Source of the DNA: Nostoc sp. MG11
Lineage (GTDB): Bacteria > Cyanobacteriota > Cyanobacteriia > Cyanobacteriales > Nostocaceae
DNA: 64,000 nt
Assembly: GCF_014904695.1 (NCBI RefSeq)
Contig: NZ_JACXXN010000021.1
Coordinates: 1-64,000, forward strand
Direction of reading: 5' to 3'
Each line of letters starts with the position of its first letter. The first letter of the stretch is position 1. The notes under the pieces were generated by a model that saw only the letters and a list, made by a program, of their open reading frames with translations, was not told the origin of the DNA and did not search any database. Shown here in pieces: positions 1 to 8,508 of this stretch. The position numbers and the translations under genes were made by a program.

Positions 1-349
1 TGATGATATGGTTAGCTCCAGCTATACGCAGCGGTTCAGCAAAATCGGGGTGGCGCATCCGAGTCAGAAGATGGGGAACGCCGTAGTGCTTAGCAAGGGT
101 TACCATGGCCAAATTTAAAGCATCACTTCTCAGGACAGCCGCCAACGAGCCTGCTTTGCGAATCCCAGCATCTAGTAAGACTTCTGTACTCACAGCACTG
201 CCTTCAAAAGCCATTGCCCCCACTTGTTCACGGGCATAGCGGCAAGCGGTAGGATCGATGTCAATAACGGCAACTGTATGCCCTAATTCTACCAATTTCT
301 GGGCCAAACTTAAGCCCACTAAGCCTGCTCCGCCAATTAGTACGTACAT
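1..349 (-). CDS. TrkA-N (RCK) NAD-binding protein, 3' part beyond window
   Basis: Reading the minus strand from the ATG at 349 gives an open frame of 116 codons that runs off the left edge. The N-terminus is a Rossmann fold: a hydrophobic strand followed by GGAGLVG (GxGxxG at about residues 7-12) and then AVIDIDP, whose acidic residue at the end of the second strand fits NAD binding. The spacing matches the regulatory RCK/TrkA-N subunit of potassium uptake or channel systems, which sits on the cytoplasmic side and gates K+ transport on NAD(H) or nucleotide binding. The missing C-terminal part would show whether a TrkA-C domain is present. Family assignment is good; the exact transporter partner cannot be seen. 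Confidence 0.8.
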   Translation of the reverse strand, partial: MYVLIGGAGLVGLSLAQKLVELGHTVAVIDIDPTACRYAREQVGAMAFEGSAVSTEVLLDAGIRKAGSLAAVLRSDALNLAMVTLAKHYGVPHLLTRMRHPDFAEPLRIAGANHII

Positions 350-441
350 GGCTATTCTTAATGTTTGACTTCCTATTTCAGTTTACAGGTTTAGCAAGAG
401 AGTGAAGTTGTAGCAGTGAATAGTTTAGACTTTCCAACTGT

Positions 442-975
442 TCACCTCGTAGGAATGTCAAAAACGCGCCATTCCTGAATACCCCAACGCTTAAGAATAG
501 GTTCGGCTTGACGGATATCCTCTTCTGTGGTTTCTATTGTCATTAAATAATTGCCTTGGGATACTCGGTCGTTATAAAGCTGGGCGGCTTCTTCGGGAAG
601 AAACCAACCTCGTAGTGCGCCAATAAGTCCGCCAGCAGCCGCACTAGCTCCACTTCCCAAAAGGGTAGCTAAAATAGACTCTGCTGCTAACGCCGGGCCA
701 AAACCAGGAATCAGCAAAATACCCAGACCTGCAACCAAGGTAAGTAAACCTCCCGTCCTAGCACCTGCTAATCCACCCGCCCTAGCACCTTCAGCAGGAG
801 TGATAGTATCACTTGTGTCGGAACTGTCAAGTTGCTCATCGATCTGGGGTTTTTTAGTGATTACAGAAATCTTATTCATCGGAAAGCCACTACTTCTAAG
901 CTCATCGAGCGCCTGTAGTGCAATATTACGGCTGTGAAATATACCAATAGCGTGTTGGAGTTGACCAGAAGCCAT
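442..975 (-). CDS. YflT-like general stress protein with glycine-rich membrane segment
   Basis: The protein is 177 aa from the ATG at 975, which has a GGGAGG ribosome site 6 nt upstream. The frame stays open to 1095, but that extension crosses a palindromic repeat and is unlikely to be translated. Residues 10-45 (GIFHSRNIALQALDEL, then FPMNKISVITKK) match the heat-induced stress protein YflT domain. The centre is a long Gly/Ala-rich hydrophobic stretch (GLAGARTGGLLTLVAGLGIL and on) resembling glycine-zipper membrane segments, and the C-terminus returns to a ferredoxin-like strand ending in a WGI-W motif. Function is not known beyond stress association of the family. It is a single gene. Confidence 0.7.
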   Translation of the reverse strand: MASGQLQHAIGIFHSRNIALQALDELRSSGFPMNKISVITKKPQIDEQLDSSDTSDTITPAEGARAGGLAGARTGGLLTLVAGLGILLIPGFGPALAAESILATLLGSGASAAAGGLIGALRGWFLPEEAAQLYNDRVSQGNYLMTIETTEEDIRQAEPILKRWGIQEWRVFDIPTR

Positions 976-1020
976 TTTGCCTCCCAATATTGATGAACCT
1001 ACAAAGCAACAAATCCTTTG

Positions 1021-1049
1021 GTAGAGACGTTGCATTGCAACGTCTCTAC
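1021..1049. repeat. Perfect palindromic repeat GTAGAGACGTTGCA
   Basis: Two perfect 14-bp arms, GTAGAGACGTTGCA and its reverse complement, flank a single T. The element lies between the start of the stress gene at 975 and its presumed promoter, so it would form a strong hairpin in the 5' leader. A one-mismatch relative is at 12818-12846. This looks like a dispersed Nostoc intergenic repeat. Confidence 0.8.
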
Positions 1050-1268
1050 ATGGTCTATCTGTCACATTCTTTTTGTAAATTGTTATTACTAACAAATGTG
1101 ACCAGAAAGTGATGGCACTTGTGAGCAGTTAGGCTTGTTTGTAGTGGGCGATTTCTCGCCTATATAAAGTTTTCAAGAGCTAGAGCCGCTTACTACTAGC
1201 TCCGATTTAGTTAAGCCCTTCTACTTATCATCAACGCAGACAACATAATTATTTCAGCACAGGTAGGA

Positions 1269-4200
1269 TCAATTGTAATTTTTGAATTGGGATTTTTCGA
1301 GCAACTCTTTAACTTGACCAGCTACAAGCGGATGTGGATCGTCTTGTAACTGGGGTAGGATTTCTAAAAGAATGCGATGTGAAACCATGTTTAGATATGC
1401 GATCGCAGCCTCTCTGACAAAGCCAGTTGGATGACGCAAAGCTGCCAAAATCTCAGGACTTGTCAGTCGCATACGAGTAATTTGAGCAAAATGAAAACAG
1501 CAAGCTAAGCACCAATCAGAAAGCAAATTACTCAACAATAGTAATTTGTGGAGGCGATCGCTCACTAACATATTTTCGTAGATCACAACTTTGGCTTCTA
1601 TAAGATGTTGCAGTTTTTCTTGCTGCGATCGGTTATCTAAAATATTCAACAACAGGGATTTGGAAGGCAAAGTTACAGTGTGTTCTAAGATTTCTAATCC
1701 CCGTGCTAAGTTTACTCCTGATTGCGATCGCAGATTGAACGCCGCCGCCTGCATTTTATCTGGAGAGTAAAGCAGTTTCAATAACAACAGCAACCGCTCT
1801 TTGACATCCAATTCTAATTCTAGCAGCGCCCGTTGTAGTAACTCACAAACAGTCAAAATCCTCTTGCTTAATTGATCATATTCTAGAGGGTCTATTGTTT
1901 TGAAATCTACATAAGCGGCGTAAATCTCACCTAAAAATCGTAATTCCTGCTCAATTAAATTTTCTACCCTACTCTCATAAAACCGATCAACTAAACCTGC
2001 AATTCCTGGTTGTTTTTGGATTTTTAGCAAGCTACGAAGAATATGATCCCTGGTAGTACCCCAAGATGTTTCCAAGTTTTGCCATAAAGACTCCATCGCT
2101 TCTTGAGTACCGATCTGACCAATGGTACGCCAAGCATACATCCGCACTACTTCTGGTTTGTAAATATCAGTAGCCACCTGCAACAGCATCTCTAGAGCTT
2201 CATTCTCCAGTCGTACTAAAGCTAACATTGCTGTACTGCGGGTTGACTTGTAGTAAAGTGCTGCAATTAGTGCCGAATAGTATTCTTCTGAATGAGTTGC
2301 TGCAATCATTTCCAAGACAGCACACCGCACCCGTAAAGACTCATCCTGTAACAAATTCGGAATGTGAATCCGCAACGCTTGCAAATAAATCGCTTCTCTG
2401 AGCGCTCTAACTCCATTCACCCGTTCCCATTCTCGCTTATGAGTCAGCATTCGGCGCATGGTTTTTGTAGCTGCAACTTTTTGCATTGGCGTTCCCTGGC
2501 GCAAAACTAAAGCGGCGGCGGTAGCGCGGATGAGTGAGTTTTGGCGGGGGTGCAAGTATTCTTCTAGCAGGCTTAAATTGGGATTTGGTTCAGCCAGCCA
2601 AACGTAGCGCAGCGCTAGAGCAAAAACTTCAGGAGTAGTTGCTTCTGGTTGTTCTAACAAGGGGCGGATGGCGGGTAAATAAGCAGGATTTGCACCTCCT
2701 ATCAACATCACCTCCAAACTTTGGCATTGCAAATCTGGAGGTAACTTGACTAGCAGTGGTGCTAAAACTTCTGCCGCGCCTGGGGAATCAATTTGAGCTA
2801 AAAGTTCAATGCAAGAGCGTTTATCTGCCTCGCTACCTTTTTCTCCTAAAGCTTTGACTACGCCCTGCTTGAAGAATCGTAAGCCCACATTGGCTGCACT
2901 CAGGTGTCCCCGGGCCACACTTAAGACTAACAGGTCAACATAGCGCGATCGCAACTCCCAAACTACTTTCAAACAAGCACCAGCTACCACCATTGTTTCC
3001 CCTACTAACACCCACTTTTGTAGCGGTACTGGTACAAATCGACCACCAAGCAACAAAGTCGCAAAAATTACCAATCCTGTCAAACCAGTAGCGATCGCTT
3101 CCGCAGTTCCGCCAGATAATGTCTGCATTCTGCTGCGAATCGCCTCTGGGATCGGTTGGTATAGTACTGGGCCACTACTCATGACAAAGGTGTAACGCAA
3201 AAGTTCATCGCAGAATTTGAGAATTATCAGACCCCAGAAAAAGCTCTGCGATTGCATTGCGGGAACTAAATTCAAGAATAGCAGCACCGCTGGTAATAAA
3301 AAACCTACAGTGATAGGTAAAAGCGTGGCGGTGAAAAAGACCCCCATCCGTTCGATGAGTCGGCTAGAAATAAACCACTGCGTCAATAACTCACACAGTC
3401 CTAGCATCCCACCAAATAGTCCTAAGAAACTGGCGAGTTCGCGATCGCCCAAATTGGACTGAAGTTCGCGCAAATACTGAAAATCTATTAACAACCCAAT
3501 GACTTGTAACAGACCCACAAAAGCAAACAATTGCCAGACATAGCGCTTTAGCGGACTTTTAACAAAACGCTGTCGTGAGGCTTGTTCTTCAGGAACTAGT
3601 CTTTGGGGAGTTTCGGGAAAAGCTGCTCGATAGTGATGAGTTAAATAGAATAAAATCCCCGATCCCAACAGAATCATTACGCAGCCAATGAGGATGACGT
3701 TATTCAACTTGGCAAATTGCACCAGCCAAGGCAAACTAAAGCCGCTGATCACATCAGCGATCAATAAACCACTACTAACCAGTGGGTAAGTACGCTTAAT
3801 TTCCCGAATGTTAAATAGTTGATTAGCAACGATGGACGTGTTGAGGTCATTGACCACATAAAGTGCATCTACCCACAGCCGCAGCAGAAATATTGAAATA
3901 ACTGCTAAGTATGAAACATGGTTTCCCCAGTGTAATAAAACCAATAAAACTAATGGCGTCACCATGCAAGGTGCGATCGCCACAATTACCCGGCGTAAGG
4001 GGAAAATCCTTTGCAGCCAAGAATATAAAAAAACCAGTCCTGCACCTAACCCGGCACTGGCAATATACATCCAAGGCAATAAGTCTGTTCCATATTCGTC
4101 TAAAAACAGCGCGACTGTACTGTCCTCGGCCCACCGCAATCCTACAGATACAGTTGTATAAAAAGCAAACATCATCCAAGTTCGTTCGCTCTCCTCTGGT

Positions 4201-4274
4201 CGGAGATTTACCCACTGTAACAGTCGTGGTAGAACACCTCTATTTGCAGTCAACCAGTCATTTTTCAGTTCCAT
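1269..4274 (-). CDS. MFS / ADP-ATP-carrier-like membrane protein fused to HEAT repeats
   Basis: This 1001-aa protein starts at the ATG at 4274. Residues about 30-445 hold around twelve hydrophobic segments in a major-facilitator-like arrangement (for example SVGLRWAEDSTVALFLDEYG early on, LLPWMYIASAGLGAGLVFLY next) that resembles the NTT/Npt1 ATP/ADP translocase group. Residues about 460-1000 are soluble alpha-helical repeats of HEAT type, with recurrent patterns such as RVRCAVLEMIAATHSEEYYS and FVREAAIAYLNMVSH. The combination is a recurrent cyanobacterial architecture. Substrate is unknown, and nucleotide exchange should not be assumed. The gene stands alone, with about 170 bp to the next gene. 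Confidence 0.75.
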   Translation of the reverse strand: MELKNDWLTANRGVLPRLLQWVNLRPEESERTWMMFAFYTTVSVGLRWAEDSTVALFLDEYGTDLLPWMYIASAGLGAGLVFLYSWLQRIFPLRRVIVAIAPCMVTPLVLLVLLHWGNHVSYLAVISIFLLRLWVDALYVVNDLNTSIVANQLFNIREIKRTYPLVSSGLLIADVISGFSLPWLVQFAKLNNVILIGCVMILLGSGILFYLTHHYRAAFPETPQRLVPEEQASRQRFVKSPLKRYVWQLFAFVGLLQVIGLLIDFQYLRELQSNLGDRELASFLGLFGGMLGLCELLTQWFISSRLIERMGVFFTATLLPITVGFLLPAVLLFLNLVPAMQSQSFFWGLIILKFCDELLRYTFVMSSGPVLYQPIPEAIRSRMQTLSGGTAEAIATGLTGLVIFATLLLGGRFVPVPLQKWVLVGETMVVAGACLKVVWELRSRYVDLLVLSVARGHLSAANVGLRFFKQGVVKALGEKGSEADKRSCIELLAQIDSPGAAEVLAPLLVKLPPDLQCQSLEVMLIGGANPAYLPAIRPLLEQPEATTPEVFALALRYVWLAEPNPNLSLLEEYLHPRQNSLIRATAAALVLRQGTPMQKVAATKTMRRMLTHKREWERVNGVRALREAIYLQALRIHIPNLLQDESLRVRCAVLEMIAATHSEEYYSALIAALYYKSTRSTAMLALVRLENEALEMLLQVATDIYKPEVVRMYAWRTIGQIGTQEAMESLWQNLETSWGTTRDHILRSLLKIQKQPGIAGLVDRFYESRVENLIEQELRFLGEIYAAYVDFKTIDPLEYDQLSKRILTVCELLQRALLELELDVKERLLLLLKLLYSPDKMQAAAFNLRSQSGVNLARGLEILEHTVTLPSKSLLLNILDNRSQQEKLQHLIEAKVVIYENMLVSDRLHKLLLLSNLLSDWCLACCFHFAQITRMRLTSPEILAALRHPTGFVREAAIAYLNMVSHRILLEILPQLQDDPHPLVAGQVKELLEKSQFKNYN

Positions 4275-4385
4275 GCAGTTTTAGTTTCTGGTATCGTCAC
4301 CGCGCAACAGGGAAGTAAGGAGTAGGGGCTGTGGAAGTACAATTATTCTTGCCCTTCATCTCCCTCATCTCCTGGACATAGCAAA

Positions 4386-4432
4386 AGTCCTGAGTAACTG
4401 AGTATTATGTTTCCCACTCAGCCATCAGGACT
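4386..4432. repeat. Stem-loop AGTCCTGA...TCAGGACT
   Basis: Outer arms AGTCCTGA (4386-4393) and TCAGGACT (4425-4432) enclose a second pair, CTGAGT (4398-4403) and ACTCAG (4416-4421). No T-run follows on either strand, so it looks more like a dispersed hairpin repeat than a terminator. It lies upstream of the MFS-HEAT gene. Confidence 0.55.
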
Positions 4433-4501
4433 ATCGATTTCAGATAAATAAACCCAGAAACCAAGAACTAGTAGTCAAAATTAGAGAAATCCCTCTAACT
4501 C

Positions 4502-4745
4502 TGTAGAGACGCGTAGACACTCGAAAAGCGGTGAGGGGGTCGCAGTCTTCTCTACGAGAGGCTTTTTTTACCAAGGCGGTTCCCGTCGTTAGCGCAGCGT
4601 TAGCGAGTCTTCGAGCATCACCCCCGAACCCATACTCCTGCTACGCGTAGTGTCTCCTACAGGAGAAAGGCTTCCGGTAAGAGTATAATCACGCTCTACT
4701 CCTGCTATCTCCTATCAAGTTGAATTACGAATAACGTAGCTTGCT
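4502..4745. repeat. Cluster of short cyanobacterial intergenic repeats
   Basis: This non-coding stretch between two minus-strand genes is a patchwork of repeat fragments: a GTAGAGACG start like that at 1021, the phrase TTAGCGCAGCG, CTACGCGTAG, and CGTAGCTTGCTTCTCG. Related phrases recur at 7425-7465, 12900-12950 and 54765-54850. I see no open reading frame of interest here. Confidence 0.5.
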
Positions 4746-4781
4746 TCTCGCCGGAGGCGAATATTATGAATTATGAATTAC

Positions 4782-4813
4782 AAAATAATCCCCTGACTTA
4801 TAGCCAGAGGATT
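4782..4813 (-). terminator. Rho-independent terminator of infC
   Basis: On the minus strand, 32 nt past the infC stop, AATCCTCTG (4805-4813) pairs with CAGGGGATT (4787-4795) over 9 bp including one G-T pair. ATTTTG follows. Location and polarity fit termination of infC. Confidence 0.7.
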
Positions 4814-4844
4814 ATCAAACTTCGTCTATTAAACAGTTAGAGGA

Positions 4845-5378
4845 TTATTTTTTGGGCGAGATCAGCATCATCATATTTCGCCCTTCTTTTTTAGGCGCTT
4901 GCTGAACTTCACCAAATGGCTCTAAATCCGTTGCCATTCGCTTGAGCAAATCTTCTGCTAGGTCACTGTGTTGAATTTCTCGACCCCGGAACATCACAGT
5001 AGCTTTGACTTTATCACCATCTTTCAAAAAGCGCTCTGCTTGCTTAACACGCACATTGTAGTCGTGTTCTTCTATCTTGTAGCGCATCTTAACTTCTTTA
5101 ACATCAGCTGTGTGCTGCTTTTTCCGGGCTTCCCGCGCCTTTTTCTCCTGCTCAAACTTGTATTTCCCGTAATCCATAATCCGGCAAACCGGCGGATCAG
5201 CCTTGTCACTGAGTAGCACCAAATCTAGTTCTTTTTCTTCAGCTAGTTGTAGTGCTTCCTGTGGGGGCATAATTCCCAGCTGGGCGCCATCAGTGTCAAT
5301 GACCCGAATTTTCGGGAAGCGAATCCGTTCGTTAATTTGTGGCAGATCGCGAGTTCGTTTTTTCTCAATCACAGGCAT
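4845..5378 (-). CDS. infC: Translation initiation factor IF-3
   Basis: The 177-aa product has the IF-3 N-domain ([17 protein letters not shown], then [16 protein letters not shown]) and the signature [18 protein letters not shown] at about residues 60-77. The Lys-rich linker and C-domain follow ([20 protein letters not shown], and [19 protein letters not shown]). The length equals the family norm. IF-3 binds the 30S subunit, prevents premature 50S joining and proofreads initiator tRNA and start codons. The start is ATG, not the AUU/AUC used for autoregulation in enterobacteria. A terminator hairpin follows immediately. Confidence 0.97.
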   Translation of the reverse strand: MPVIEKKRTRDLPQINERIRFPKIRVIDTDGAQLGIMPPQEALQLAEEKELDLVLLSDKADPPVCRIMDYGKYKFEQEKKAREARKKQHTADVKEVKMRYKIEEHDYNVRVKQAERFLKDGDKVKATVMFRGREIQHSDLAEDLLKRMATDLEPFGEVQQAPKKEGRNMMMLISPKK

Positions 5379-5900
5379 TATGATTTGTGGGAGCTCTTAA
5401 TGAAGGATTTGGCGTGGTCTTGATTGGTATGCCTCAGAGGCAAAATACTGGAATAACTAAGGTTTGAACACATAGTCTCTGATTCTAGGGTAACTAATCC
5501 ATAAAGTAGTTGCGTCGTTGTATTTGTCATTCTACTCACTCTGAGAGAATTTCTCTGCAATAGTTAATCTAAATTACACAACTTAGGGCAATATTAAGTA
5601 TTGTTACAATTTACCAATACTTTGTTTATTGTGTAGTCGGATTAACAAGCATATCTCCAAAATAACAAGGTTAGATATACAAGACGTTTATAAAAACCAA
5701 TACAATATATTGTATTACACAGAAATACTAGTAGTGTTTGTAGTCAATAACTCTTGATGAATGTACTTAGAGCAGATGTGGTAGCTGTCTTTTACAAGTA
5801 GACAATGGTTACAACTTCTCCAGCCTTGGCACTAAAGATTTGCAATTAAACTCTTATATTGGAAGTAATGGTGTTTCAAAGCTAATGAATTGGAGGGATT
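5379..5900. other. AT-rich divergent intergenic region
   Basis: About 520 bp separate infC (minus) from the hydrolase gene (plus), so it must hold promoters for both. It is AT-rich with no convincing gene; a 60-codon frame at 5378-5560 has no ribosome site and no recognisable product. A TGGAGGG ribosome site just before 5901 belongs to the hydrolase. Confidence 0.6.
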
Positions 5901-6815
5901 GTGACTACTGCGGTACATTGGCAGGAGCGGGTTGGTAATCAGAGGGATTGGGTTTGGCGGGGTTGGCAAACTCGTTACACTTTTATTAGACCTACCCAAA
6001 ATTACCATCAGACAACACCTTTAATCTTGCTACATGGCTTTGGTGCATCCATTGGGCATTGGCGACATAATTTAGAGGTTTTGGGTGAGCATCACACGGT
6101 TTATGCTCTAGACATGCTGGGTTTTGGCGCTTCTGAAAAAGCCCCGGTCAATTACAGCATAGAACTTTGGGTAGAGCAAGTTCACGACTTTTGGAAAACA
6201 TTTATCCGTGAACCTGCGATATTAATTGGTAATTCTAATGGTTCGTTGATTTCCATGGCCGCCGCTGCCACCTATCCAGACATGGTGCAAGGTATGGTAA
6301 TGATGAGTTTACCCGATCCGTCGTTAGAGCAAGAAGCGATCGCGCCCATACTGCGGCCACTTGTCAGAACCATTAAAAATATAGTTGCTTCTCCGTTGAT
6401 ACTGAAGCCTATATTTAACTTTGTGCGTCGTCCAGGTGTGCTACGCCGTTGGGCAAGTCTTGCTTATGCTAACCCAGAAGCAATCACCGATGAACTCATA
6501 GATATTTTAGCTGGGCCACCCCAAGACCGGGGTTCTGCCCGTGCTTTTAGTGCTTTGTTTAAAGCTGCGATCGGTATTAATTTTAGTCCTAGCGTCAAGA
6601 CAGTATTACCAACTTTAAAAATTCCGATGCTCTTAATTTGGGGACAAAAAGATCGTTTTGTTCCCCCAGCACTTGCTAGCCAATTTGCTCAATACAACGA
6701 GAAATTGGAATTGCTAAATCTAGAGGATGTGGGGCATTGTCCCCACGATGAATGCCCAGAAGAAGTTAACCGAGCTATTTTAGATTGGATTCAGAGATGG
6801 GCTGGCGATCGCTAA
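5901..6815 (+). CDS. Alpha/beta-fold hydrolase
   Basis: This 304-aa protein starts at a GTG preceded by TGGAGGG. It shows the complete alpha/beta hydrolase pattern: oxyanion-region motif LLHGFGAS (about residues 43-50), nucleophile elbow GNSNG with Ser112, acid Asp251 in WGQKDRF, and His279 in DVGHCPH. A cap domain lies between about residues 140 and 235. The LDMLGFGASEKAP stretch is typical of the cyanobacterial and plastid branch that includes pheophytinase-like and dehalogenase-like enzymes, but the substrate cannot be read from sequence. No signal peptide is visible, so it is likely cytoplasmic or stromal-side. Confidence 0.85.
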   Translation: MTTAVHWQERVGNQRDWVWRGWQTRYTFIRPTQNYHQTTPLILLHGFGASIGHWRHNLEVLGEHHTVYALDMLGFGASEKAPVNYSIELWVEQVHDFWKTFIREPAILIGNSNGSLISMAAAATYPDMVQGMVMMSLPDPSLEQEAIAPILRPLVRTIKNIVASPLILKPIFNFVRRPGVLRRWASLAYANPEAITDELIDILAGPPQDRGSARAFSALFKAAIGINFSPSVKTVLPTLKIPMLLIWGQKDRFVPPALASQFAQYNEKLELLNLEDVGHCPHDECPEEVNRAILDWIQRWAGDR

Positions 6816-6871
6816 TAGTTAGTTGCTACCTAAATATCCTTAAATTGGATTAATACGTTCAACAACCAGCA

Positions 6872-7231
6872 CTAACCAATCGTCGTTTGATTAGTATCAA
6901 CATCCGTAGCACCACTTACAGAACGGGCAACAGAAATCATTTTGTTAAGAATTTCCTGACTAGGAACTTTACCTTTCAATACTACAGTGCTGCCTGTCTG
7001 AGCTACCCAGAGGCTATCAACATCATCTAGTTGAGGGTCTTGATCGAATGCCAAGGCTACCCGCTTTGCCAACCCACTTTGGTCATACTCACCATTTAAT
7101 CCCAGACGTTCTAGGGGAGTTGATTGAGTAGCAGTAGGGGCATTAGTAGAAGTTTGCTGTACTTGTGGAGCTGGATTTACTTCTGCATTTTGAGGCTTTT
7201 CCATTCCAAATAGTCTTTTTAACCAACCCAT
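6872..7231 (-). CDS. BON-domain protein
   Basis: The product is 119 aa, starting at ATG 7231 with an AGGAG ribosome site. The N-terminus (GWLKRLFGMEK) is followed by a low-complexity Gln/Thr/Pro linker to about residue 40. A single BON domain spans about residues 50-117: LAKRVALAFDQDP, then GSTVVLKGKVPSQEILNKM and a terminal GATDVDTNQT strand. BON domains bind phospholipid or other envelope ligands, and in cyanobacteria small BON proteins are often stress-related. It converges on the hydrolase gene. Confidence 0.8.
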   Translation of the reverse strand: MGWLKRLFGMEKPQNAEVNPAPQVQQTSTNAPTATQSTPLERLGLNGEYDQSGLAKRVALAFDQDPQLDDVDSLWVAQTGSTVVLKGKVPSQEILNKMISVARSVSGATDVDTNQTTIG

Positions 7232-7498
7232 AAATACTTTGCTCCTGTTGAAGGTTTGTCAAATGTAAGTATAAATGCTTTATGCAAGTCCGGCATCTGC
7301 CAATAAAAAGATATGCACTCAGGAATATTTCTACTTATGGCATGATTTTTGCACAATTTTTTTTTAGGACTGCAATGAGTGTAGCTATTAAGTTTAAAAT
7401 AGAAGGTCGCATTTACAATTTAATGCGGCAGTACGTCTAGCGCAGCCGTTAGCTAGTGTCTGCGTGATCAAATCCTGCTCTAGCCTTTGTTGGCGACG

Positions 7499-8017
7499 AT
7501 GAAACATACTCTTTCAGTTCTCGTAGAAGATGAGGCGGGTGTTCTTTCCCGAATCTCTAGTTTATTTGCCCGTCGTGGTTTTAATATTGAAAGCCTCGCT
7601 GTTGGCCCGGCTGAACAGGGAGGAGTTTCCCGCATTACGATGGTTGTACCCGGTGACGATCGCGTAATCGAGCAATTAACCAAGCAGCTATACAAGTTGG
7701 TCAACGTTCTCAAAGTACAAGACATTACCGAGACTCCCTGCGTAGAGCGGGAATTGATGCTGTTGAAGGTGAATGCCACTAGCAGCAATCGCTCAGAAGT
7801 GATCGAATTGTCTCAGATTTTCCGGGCGCGTGTCGTAGACGTGGCGGAAGATTCTCTTACCTTGGAAGTTGTCGGAGATCCAGGTAAAATGGTGGCGATC
7901 GTGCAGGTGCTACAAAAATTTGGTTTAAGGGAAGTCGCCCGCACGGGCAAAATTGCCCTGACTCGTGAATCGGGTGTGAATACTGAATTACTTAAGTCTC
8001 TAGAAGCAAAAGTTTAG
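7499..8017 (+). CDS. ilvN: Acetolactate synthase small (regulatory) subunit
   Basis: From the ATG at 7499 the product is 172 aa, the usual length; an in-frame TTG at 7487 would add only four residues. The N-terminal ACT domain begins [20 protein letters not shown] and continues [20 protein letters not shown], and the C-terminal ACT-like domain contains ELMLLKVNA and [19 protein letters not shown]. It binds valine and stimulates the catalytic subunit in branched-chain amino acid synthesis. The catalytic subunit gene is not next to it, as is usual in cyanobacteria. The symbol ilvH is used equally. No strong ribosome site is visible. Confidence 0.95.
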   Translation: MKHTLSVLVEDEAGVLSRISSLFARRGFNIESLAVGPAEQGGVSRITMVVPGDDRVIEQLTKQLYKLVNVLKVQDITETPCVERELMLLKVNATSSNRSEVIELSQIFRARVVDVAEDSLTLEVVGDPGKMVAIVQVLQKFGLREVARTGKIALTRESGVNTELLKSLEAKV

Positions 8018-8064
8018 TGGAAAGAGTTTGGCAAAGGTTAGCCCTTTCAAGGTGTAATTTATTT

Positions 8065-8125
8065 CCTTAGTGCCTTAGTGCCTTCGTGGTTTAAAAATTG
8101 ACTTTGAACCACTAAGACACTAAGG
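8065..8125. repeat. TTAGTGCC-type inverted repeat downstream of ilvN
   Basis: CCTTAGTG (8065-8072) pairs with CACTAAGG (8118-8125), and further pairing between GTGGTTT and GAACCAC extends a long imperfect stem. The internal CCTTAGTG units are a dispersed cyanobacterial repeat motif. It could act as a transcript end for ilvN, but no clear U-tract follows. Confidence 0.6.
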
Positions 8126-8508
8126 TAAAAAGCTTATTTTTAACTCCTCAAACAAGAGCGGATTGCTGGTAGTTGAGAACTGTGATCAAACTTTTGCCAA
8201 AGTGGCATGACTAAAGTGGCAAAAAATTGGTACAAGATAAATGGACAAATATTTAATACTGCTAACTACCAAAATAAACGAATCTGAGTTAGCTAAAAGT
8301 ACCGATTTTTTAATTGTATCAATTGCCTAGGATGATATTGAATGTACAGATTCGTGGGATTTTTGTAGTAGGCTGCGATTATCTAAATATTAATTGCTAC
8401 TCACCAATCACTCATTACTAAACTTTTAACTACATCTTAAGTCTGAGTCAAAAGAGAATTAATCAAAGTTTATAAAAACTGGTTCTTAGCAGAAGAACTT
8501 TTTAACAA
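8126..8508 (+). other. Upstream region of flippase gene
   Basis: About 380 bp of AT-rich sequence with no open frame I can support. It presumably holds the promoter for the flippase gene at 8509. No clear operator or terminator was found. Confidence 0.4.

Noticed and set aside
976-1095. 40-residue N-terminal extension of the stress protein
   Set aside because: It crosses the palindrome at 1021-1049; ATG 975 has a clear GGGAGG site.
5378-5560. 60-codon frame upstream of infC
   Set aside because: No ribosome site, no recognisable product, lies in the divergent promoter region.
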